The notes under the pieces: generated by a model | The model's database searches: none | What the model saw: the letters and a program-made list of their open reading frames with translations, nothing else | Told to the model about the DNA's origin: nothing | Part shown: piece by piece, positions 57,168 to 64,000 of the stretch | Numbering within the stretch: position 1 is the first letter of the stretch | Layout of the letters: each line of letters starts with the position of its first letter | Translations under genes and position numbers: made by a program | NCBI RefSeq assembly: GCF_048263515.1 | Contig: NZ_JBLXEC010000018.1 | Coordinates: 1 to 64,000 of the forward strand | Length of the DNA: 64,000 bases | Source of the DNA: Marinovum sp048263515 | GTDB lineage: Bacteria; Pseudomonadota; Alphaproteobacteria; Rhodobacterales; Rhodobacteraceae | Direction: 5' to 3'

Positions 57168-57551
57168 ATGACAGAGACCCAATCGGCGCCGGACGGAGAG
57201 CTGACCCTGCGCACGCTGGCAATGCCGGCCGACACCAACGTCAACGGCGACATCTTCGGCGGCTGGGTGCTGAGCCAGATGGACATGGCCGCCGGCATCG
57301 TCGCCGGCGAAAAGGCGCAGGGCCGGGTGGCCACCATCGCCGTCGACGCGATGAAGTTCATCCGCCCGGTCAAGGTGGGCGACGTGCTCTGCGTCTACTG
57401 CCACATCGCGCGGGTGGGCCGGACCTCGATGGCGATCGAGGTCGAAGCCTGGGTCCGCCGCGAGCGCATGGGCATGCGCGAGAAGGTGACCGAGGCGATC
57501 TTTACCTTCGTGGCGATCGACGGCGACGGGAGACCGCGCGAGGTCCCGTAG
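57168..57551 (+). CDS. yciA: Acyl-CoA thioesterase, YciA-like
   Basis: 127 aa hot-dog fold: LRTLAMPADTNVNGDIFGGWVLSQMDMAAGI with the catalytic Asp and Asn region, and FTFVAID at the end. Its stop TAG (57549-57551) lies within the first REP unit, so the repeat supplies the gene end. Hydrolyses short to medium acyl-CoA; substrate not predictable. Confidence 0.93.
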   Translation: MTETQSAPDGELTLRTLAMPADTNVNGDIFGGWVLSQMDMAAGIVAGEKAQGRVATIAVDAMKFIRPVKVGDVLCVYCHIARVGRTSMAIEVEAWVRRERMGMREKVTEAIFTFVAIDGDGRPREVP

Positions 57552-57605
57552 GGTGGGTTTCCAACCCACCTTTTCGGGCGCGGTGGGTTGAAAACCCACC
57601 CCGCG
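57548..57605. repeat. REP pair after yciA
   Basis: Units at 57548-57570 and 57582-57605 in opposite orientation, 12 bp apart. The left unit contains the yciA stop codon. They lie immediately upstream of the RAYT gene. Confidence 0.9.
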
Positions 57606-57644
57606 GTTACCTCGTGTTAATCGCTTTTCGGGCAGTTTCGGCGC

Positions 57645-58256
57645 ATGCCGAACTACATTCGCCCGAAGGCCAGAGGGGCCACCATCTTCTTCACCGTCGC
57701 CCTCGCACAGCGCGGCGCGACGCTTCTGACCGACGAGATCGAGCTGCTGCGCGATGCCGTCAGGGTCACCCGCGCGCGCCGGCCCTTTGTGATCGAGGCC
57801 TGCGTGGTGCTGCCGGACCACCTGCACATGCTCTGGACCCTGCCATCTGACGATAGCAATTATTCCGACCGCTGGGGCGCGATCAAGGCGCGGTTCTCCA
57901 AGAGGGTGCGGCTGAAGCGGGGGGATGCGGTGGGTTGCAAACCCACCCTACGAGAGGCGGCGTCGTCCGGTTCTGCCCGCTCTGACGTAGAGCGACTGAG
58001 GGCGCGCCGCTCGGCCAGTAAGGTGAAGAAGCAGGACGCCGGCATCTGGCAGCGGCGGTTCTGGGAGCATCACATCCGCGACCGCACCGACTTGGAAAAC
58101 CACATCAGGTGTTGCTGGGGCAATCCGGTAAAACACGGGCTGGTCGAGAGGCCGGTGGATTGGCGGTATTCCTCGATCCATCGCGATGTGCGGCTGGGGC
58201 GGGTGGAGCCGGAGTGGCGCTGCGGCGATCTGCGCGACATGTTCGGAGAGCCGTAG
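57645..58256 (+). CDS. REP-associated tyrosine transposase (RAYT), probably inactive
   Basis: 203 aa, TnpA_REP/Y1 family. The HUH motif is PDHLHMLWTLP (His59, His61). The later block EHHIRDRTDLENHIRCCWGNPVKHGLVE aligns with RAYTs, where the catalytic Tyr is expected at residue 156; here it is Cys (codon TGT, 58110-58112). A REP unit lies in-frame inside the gene, encoding AVGCKPTLR (about 95-103), and lengthens the linker. The stop TAG is inside the next REP. Start at the conserved MPNYIRPKARGATIFFTV. A one-base mutation of TAT would explain the Cys. Confidence 0.9.
   Translation: MPNYIRPKARGATIFFTVALAQRGATLLTDEIELLRDAVRVTRARRPFVIEACVVLPDHLHMLWTLPSDDSNYSDRWGAIKARFSKRVRLKRGDAVGCKPTLREAASSGSARSDVERLRARRSASKVKKQDAGIWQRRFWEHHIRDRTDLENHIRCCWGNPVKHGLVERPVDWRYSSIHRDVRLGRVEPEWRCGDLRDMFGEP
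57929..57952. repeat. REP unit inside the RAYT coding sequence
   Basis: GGTGGGTTGC...ACCCACCCTACG, the same as the flanking units. It is read through in frame, without stops, and inserts about eight residues between the HUH half and the tyrosine half. Confidence 0.92.
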
Positions 58257-58388
58257 GGTGGGTCTGTGACCCACCGCAGCGGGGCATTAGGCACGGGGCA
58301 AGCCCGCGAGATAACCCCGTAGGGTGGGTCTGTGACCCACCATGCCGCGGAGCTTCCGCCAAGGCGGTGGGTTGAAAACCCACCCTAC
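58253..58388. repeat. Cluster of three REP units after the RAYT gene
   Basis: Units at 58253-58275 and 58319-58341 (same orientation) and 58366-58388 (inverted). The first contains the RAYT stop codon. The gap between RAYT and ettA contains nothing else. Confidence 0.92.
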
Positions 58389-58427
58389 GGGCCGCATCGG
58401 GTGCGCCGAGACGGCGCACCCTGTATC

Positions 58428-60083
<1,656 letters not shown>

Positions 60084-60194
60084 TGCTCGCCCCTTGGTTT
60101 GCCTGGAGGGCTAGATAACGCTGCGCGGGACGAGGTGCAATGTGTCGCGGAGGGATGGGGTTGGAATGCCGCTCGGTGAGGCAGTGGGTTGTAG

Positions 60195-60267
60195 CGGTGG
60201 GTTACAAACCCACCCTACGGTGAAGCGCACGACGGACAGGACGGGTAGGGTGGGTTTGCAACCCACC
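60195..60267. repeat. REP pair before the MOSC gene
   Basis: Units at 60195-60217 and 60245-60267 in opposite orientation, about 27 bp apart, between the divergently transcribed ettA and MOSC genes. Part of the 57.5-60.3 kb REP cluster. Confidence 0.9.
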
Positions 60268-60299
60268 TGCACGGAACGCGGCAAGGGAAGGAAAGACCT

Positions 60300-60770
60300 A
60301 TGGACCGACTGGCAGACCTGATCGCGCGCTATGCGCAGCCCGGGCGGTTTGACTGGATCGGCATCAGGCCGGTCCGGCGCGGCGAGATGCAGGCGCTGGA
60401 CCGGGTGGAGATCACCGAGGCGGGGCTCAAGGGCGACCGGGGCCGCGCCGGCAAGCGGGCGGTGACGCTGGTGCAGGCCGAGCACATGGCGGTGATCGGC
60501 GGCTTTCTCGGCCAAGGCACGGTGCCGCCAGAGGCGCTGCGCCGCAACCTGGTGATTTCGGGGATCAACATCGCGGGGCTGCGCCGCCGTCAGGTGGCAC
60601 TGGGCGGCGCGCTGCTCGAGATCACCGGGCCCTGTGCGCCCTGCAGCCGGATGGAAGAGCACTTCGGTCCCGGCGGCTATGCGGCGGTGCGCGGTCATGG
60701 CGGCATGACGGCGCGGGTGTTGCAGCCCGGCGCTGTCGCGCTGGGCGATGTTCTGCGGCCAATCGATTGA
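60300..60770 (+). CDS. MOSC-domain protein
   Basis: 156 aa. YiiM/MOSC pattern with GLKGDRGRAGKRAVTLVQAEH and the reactive-Cys region LLEITGPCAPCSRMEEHF. MOSC proteins handle sulfur/molybdenum-cofactor chemistry or detoxify N-hydroxylated compounds. Followed by nadD with a possible short overlap. Confidence 0.88.
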   Translation: MDRLADLIARYAQPGRFDWIGIRPVRRGEMQALDRVEITEAGLKGDRGRAGKRAVTLVQAEHMAVIGGFLGQGTVPPEALRRNLVISGINIAGLRRRQVALGGALLEITGPCAPCSRMEEHFGPGGYAAVRGHGGMTARVLQPGAVALGDVLRPID

Positions 60771-60822
60771 CAATCCCGCCGGGTTTCCGCGAGATGGGCG
60801 CGTTTCCAAGGGGGCTGACGCC

Positions 60823-61449
60823 GTGACATCCATCCCGACGCTGCGGCGCGGCCTGACCATCGGTTTGCTGGGCGGCTCCTTCGATCCGCCGCACGAGGGC
60901 CATGTGCACATCACCCGCGAGGCGCTCAAGCGGTTCGGGCTCGATCGGGTGTGGTGGCTGGTCAGCCCCGGCAACCCGCTCAAGGCCCATGGTCCGGCGC
61001 CGCTGGACGAACGAATGGCGGCGGCGCGGCGGATCATGCAGCACCCGCGGGTCGAGATCAGCGATTACGAGGCGCGGGCGGGAACCAGATACACCGCCGA
61101 GACGTTGGAAGCTCTGAGACGGGATTACCAGGGCGCGAAATTCGTATGGTTGATGGGCGCGGACAACCTCGTGCAATTGCCGCAGTGGCAGGATTGGCAG
61201 CGCATCGTCGAGACGGTGCCAATCGGCGTGCTTGCCCGTCCCGGAGACCGCATCCGCGCCCGCAACTCCAAGGCCGCAAGGGTCTATGCCGCCGCGCGCA
61301 TCCGCGGCCGCGAGTCGCTTCGGCTGGCGCAGGCCGAGGCGCCGGCCTGGTGTTTCGTCAACGTGCCGATGAAGGGCGAAAGCTCGAGCGCGATCCGCGC
61401 CACCGGGGCCTGGCGCCATGATGGGGCCGGGGACACCTCTGAGGATTGA
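60823..61449 (+). CDS. nadD: Nicotinate-nucleotide adenylyltransferase
   Basis: Makes nicotinate adenine dinucleotide in NAD synthesis. 208 aa from GTG 60823 (AAGGGGG eight bases upstream). An ATG at 60748, overlapping the MOSC gene, would add 25 residues of low family likeness. Motifs: GLLGGSFDPPHEGHVHI, WWLVSPGNPLK and SSSAIRATGAWR. Confidence 0.93.
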   Translation: MTSIPTLRRGLTIGLLGGSFDPPHEGHVHITREALKRFGLDRVWWLVSPGNPLKAHGPAPLDERMAAARRIMQHPRVEISDYEARAGTRYTAETLEALRRDYQGAKFVWLMGADNLVQLPQWQDWQRIVETVPIGVLARPGDRIRARNSKAARVYAAARIRGRESLRLAQAEAPAWCFVNVPMKGESSSAIRATGAWRHDGAGDTSED

Positions 61450-61592
61450 AACGGCCCATTGCACGCAGGGGTTGTGCGCTGTTCGCTCCTTCACGACGAT
61501 GTGTCACCACGAGGTGAATTGCGCGTTAAATTCGCCGCGACCGCAGGTATCGCGCGCTTGTCTGACACCAAGGGCTGAGGTTTAATCGATCC

Positions 61593-63095
61593 ATGACGCA
61601 AGCATTTTCAAGACGCATGTTTCTCGGCGCGGCGCTCGGATTTGCCGCGGTTCACGCCAATGCGGCCTCGCCCAGCCGGTCTCTGCGTCCGGTGGCGCGG
61701 CCGGGCAGCACCAAGCCCATTCCCAAGGTCTTTCCCGCCGCCGAAACGATGGTCAAGGAGGCCAATCTTTCCGGACAGGTGACCTATGCGGTGATGGACG
61801 TCTCGACCGGCCAGTTGCACGAGGCCGGCCAGCCCGAGCTCGGCCTGCCGCCGGCGAGCGTCGCCAAGGCGGTGACCGCGCTTTATGCGCTGGATGCGCT
61901 GGGAGAGGATCACCGGTTCACCACGCGCGTGCTGGGCACGGCGCCCATCGTCGAGGGGGTTCTGGACGGCGACCTGATCCTCGCCGGTGGCGGTGATCCG
62001 ACGCTGGGCACCGACGAGCTTGCCGCTCTGGTCAAGGCGCTGAAGGAGGCCGGACTGAAAGAGGTGACCGGCGACTTCCTGGTTTGGGGCGGGGCGCTGC
62101 CCTTTACCGACCGGATCGACGTTGAGCAGCCCGACCATGTGGCCTACAGCCCGGCGGTTTCGGGGCTGAACCTGAATTTCAACCGCGTGCATTTCCAGTG
62201 GGCCCGCGAGGGCAGCGAGTACGAGGTGAGCATGGACGCCCGCAGCGGTCGCTACACCCCAGAGGTCTCGGTGGCGCGGATGCAGGTCGAGGACCGCAAC
62301 CTGCCGGTCTATACCTACGAGGACGTAGCTGGCACCGACAGCTGGACCGTGGCGCGCGGCGCGCTGGGCAAGGGCGGGTCGCGCTGGCTGCCGGTGCGCA
62401 AGCCCGAGGCCTATGCCGGCGAGGTGTTCCAGATTCTGGCCGGGGCCGAGGGGATCTCGCTGAAGACGCCGCGTATTGTCGAGACCGCGCCGGAGGGCGA
62501 GACCCTGGCCGAGGTGCAATCCGGCAAGCTGACCGACATCCTGCGCGACATGCTGAAATATTCCACAAATCTCACCGCCGAGGTGGTGGGCCTCTCGGCG
62601 ACGAGGGCGCGGGGCATCGCGGCCGACGGGTTGCCGGCCTCGGGGCAGGCGATGTCCGACTGGGCGCGCGAGCGCTATGGCCTGACGTCCGACATGCGCT
62701 TTGCCGATCACTCTGGGCTGGGCGGCGACAGCCGGATCACCGCGACAGACATGGTGGCGATGCTGCGCGAGGCGCGCGGCGCGGGGCCGCTGCGTGAGCT
62801 TATGAAGCCGATCCCGATGCGCGACGAGAAGCGGCAGATCATCGACGATCATCCGGTCGACGTTGACGCCAAGACCGGAACCCTGAACTTTGTCTCGGCG
62901 CTGGCGGGCTATGCCACCGCCATCGACGGCAGCGAACTGGCCTTTGCGATCTTCACCGCCGATGTGCCCCGGCGCGACGCGCTGAGCATGGCCGAGCGCG
63001 AGCGCCCCGAGGGCGGTCAGGTCTGGCTCACCCGGTCGCGCAAGCTGCAGCAGCGGCTGCTGCAGCGCTGGGGCCAGGCCTTCGCCAACAGCTGA
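61593..63095 (+). CDS. dacB: D-alanyl-D-alanine carboxypeptidase/endopeptidase (PBP4 type)
   Basis: 500 aa, class C penicillin-binding protein. Signal peptide with an RR-type start (SRRMFLGAALGFAAVHANAA). SxxK: PASVAKAVTALY; SxN: YSTNLTAEVVG; KTG: DAKTGTLNFVSALAG. Periplasmic peptidoglycan hydrolase. 143 bp after nadD. Confidence 0.95.
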   Translation: MTQAFSRRMFLGAALGFAAVHANAASPSRSLRPVARPGSTKPIPKVFPAAETMVKEANLSGQVTYAVMDVSTGQLHEAGQPELGLPPASVAKAVTALYALDALGEDHRFTTRVLGTAPIVEGVLDGDLILAGGGDPTLGTDELAALVKALKEAGLKEVTGDFLVWGGALPFTDRIDVEQPDHVAYSPAVSGLNLNFNRVHFQWAREGSEYEVSMDARSGRYTPEVSVARMQVEDRNLPVYTYEDVAGTDSWTVARGALGKGGSRWLPVRKPEAYAGEVFQILAGAEGISLKTPRIVETAPEGETLAEVQSGKLTDILRDMLKYSTNLTAEVVGLSATRARGIAADGLPASGQAMSDWARERYGLTSDMRFADHSGLGGDSRITATDMVAMLREARGAGPLRELMKPIPMRDEKRQIIDDHPVDVDAKTGTLNFVSALAGYATAIDGSELAFAIFTADVPRRDALSMAERERPEGGQVWLTRSRKLQQRLLQRWGQAFANS

Positions 63096-63097
63096 GC

Positions 63098-63523
63098 CTA
63101 GAGCGTGAGGTGCCGCGCTCGGGCGCCCCGTTCGATCGCGGCGGCATGCAGCCGGTCGATGTTCAGCTCATAACGTATTTCCTCGAGCAGGCGCAGCTCT
63201 GCCTCGTGCAGCAGGCCGTCGGCGGCGGCCACGTCACACGACAGCGCATAGGCGGTCTCGAACAACCGTTCGGGCAGGTTGTCGCGGATCAGACCGAAGA
63301 GTGCGTCGAGACCGTCCTCCTGTTCGAACAGGTCAAAGACCGTGCGCGCCACCACGTTCATCCGGTCGACGTCGTAATCGGCAAAGACCGGCAGGTTGTT
63401 CACCGCGGTCTCGATCTTGACGAGCTGGGCGGTATGGATGTTCTCGTCAGAGGCCGAGATGGCAATCATCAGGCCGACAAGGCAGTCCTGGGCGCTCAGC
63501 GTAAAGGCGTTTTCTTCGGTCAT
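63098..63523 (-). CDS. TerB-family (tellurite-resistance-like) protein
   Basis: 141 aa from ATG 63523. An ATG two codons upstream is too close to the AGGAG. All-helical with the TerB-like pattern GLMIAISASDENIHTAQLVKIE and ALSCDVAAADGLLHEAELRLLEEI (acidic residues in two helices). Function is unclear; the stop lies two bases from the dacB stop. Confidence 0.85.
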   Translation of the reverse strand: MTEENAFTLSAQDCLVGLMIAISASDENIHTAQLVKIETAVNNLPVFADYDVDRMNVVARTVFDLFEQEDGLDALFGLIRDNLPERLFETAYALSCDVAAADGLLHEAELRLLEEIRYELNIDRLHAAAIERGARARHLTL

Positions 63524-63630
63524 TGGCATCTCCTGTTGCGGCGCAGAATATTGACCCCGCCCCCCGCCCGCAATAGGGAGAGCGAGCCTGCGCGCATGGG
63601 GCGCGTGTGCCTACCGGAGATGCCCTGATT

Positions 63631-64000
63631 ATGTCTGACCTGCGCGATGCCGCCATGACCTCGAAAGCCTGGCCTTTTGAAGAGGCGCGCCGCCTGCTCA
63701 AACGTTACGAGAAGGCGCCGCCGGAAAAGGGCTATGTGTTGTTCGAAACCGGCTACGGCCCGTCGGGCCTGCCGCATATCGGCACCTTCGGCGAGGTGCT
63801 GCGCACCACGATGATCCGTCGTGCGTTTGAGGTGATCTCGGACATTCCGACCCGGCTGATCTGTTTTTCCGACGATCTCGACGGGATGCGCAAGGTGCCG
63901 GGCAACGTGCCCAATCAAGAAGAGCTGGCCGAGCATCTGCAGAAGCCGCTGACATCCGTGCCCGATCCCTTCGGCACGCACGACAGCTTTGGCGATCACA
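63631..64000 (+). CDS. lysK: Lysine--tRNA ligase, class I (partial, 5' part)
   Basis: The first 123 codons are in the window. Starts MSDLRDAAMTSKAWPFEEARRLLKRYEKAPPEKGYVLFETGYGPSGLPHIGTFGEV, with the class I HIGH-like motif LPHIGTF and the neighbouring FSDDLDGMRKVP. Class I LysRS is the alphaproteobacterial (and archaeal) type. The gene runs off the right edge. Confidence 0.95.
   Translation, partial: MSDLRDAAMTSKAWPFEEARRLLKRYEKAPPEKGYVLFETGYGPSGLPHIGTFGEVLRTTMIRRAFEVISDIPTRLICFSDDLDGMRKVPGNVPNQEELAEHLQKPLTSVPDPFGTHDSFGDH

Overview
The window is about 64 kb of GC-rich alphaproteobacterial chromosome. Gene content and order point to the Rhodobacteraceae (Paracoccaceae/roseobacter type): TCA genes next to ethylmalonyl-CoA-pathway genes, a luxR-luxI pair, a class I lysyl-tRNA synthetase and a glycine-riboswitch gcv operon. 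The genus cannot be fixed from the sequence. There are no rRNA or tRNA genes, no CRISPR array and no prophage.

Layout. (1) 0-9 kb, minus strand: mdh, then sucC-sucD-sucA-sucB, a small ABM-like protein and a MAPEG membrane protein; the E3 gene probably lies off the left end. (2) 9-18 kb, plus strand: a TauE-type transporter, the mcl2-nnrU-DUF1737-mch operon and sdhCDAB, with two small exported proteins between sdhA and sdhB. (3) 18-30 kb: ornithine/lysine decarboxylase behind a structured leader, a DUF1989 protein, an SHMT-like enzyme, a Cys/His/Asp lipoprotein, a GYF-domain protein, a 2-hydroxyacid dehydrogenase, an SH3 protein, a 189-bp tandem repeat, deoD and a GGDEF-EAL protein. (4) 28-33 kb: ecm, a PlsB-like acyltransferase and ccr, completing the ethylmalonyl-CoA block. 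(5) 33-41 kb: small ORF-luxR-luxI, a RecD-like helicase, rimO, tdk, a DUF2254 protein and a GGCT-like protein. (6) 41-46.6 kb: an NsrR-like regulator, then a tandem glycine riboswitch and gcvT-gcvH-gcvP. (7) 46.6-64 kb: IMPase, a VOC protein, the ybbA/ybbP-type ABC exporter divergent from tesA, cspA, a geranylgeranyl-reductase-like flavoprotein, an L,D-transpeptidase, thioredoxin 2, an Mrr-N/RMF-like fusion, yciA, a REP-associated transposase embedded in REP repeats, ettA, a MOSC protein, nadD, dacB, a TerB protein and the 5' part of lysK.

How the genes work together. Ccr, Ecm, Mch and Mcl2 belong to acetyl-CoA assimilation by the ethylmalonyl-CoA pathway. Its products (glyoxylate, malate, succinyl-CoA) enter the TCA steps encoded beside it (suc, sdh, mdh). 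The cis-elements fit this. Paired GTGATCAC palindromes, with centres 21 bp apart, lie 113-145 bp upstream of both sucC and sdhC. A different motif (GCGCAACAATG and TGC-rich boxes) lies upstream of mcl2, ecm and ccr.

Most notable for follow-up: the REP/RAYT system at 57.5-60.3 kb. Its transposase has Cys where the catalytic Tyr is expected, carries an in-frame REP inside its own coding sequence, and takes its stop codon from a REP. Also notable are the shared operators, the 189-bp tandem repeat, a second intergenic repeat family, and a perfect 20-bp inverted repeat behind gcvP.
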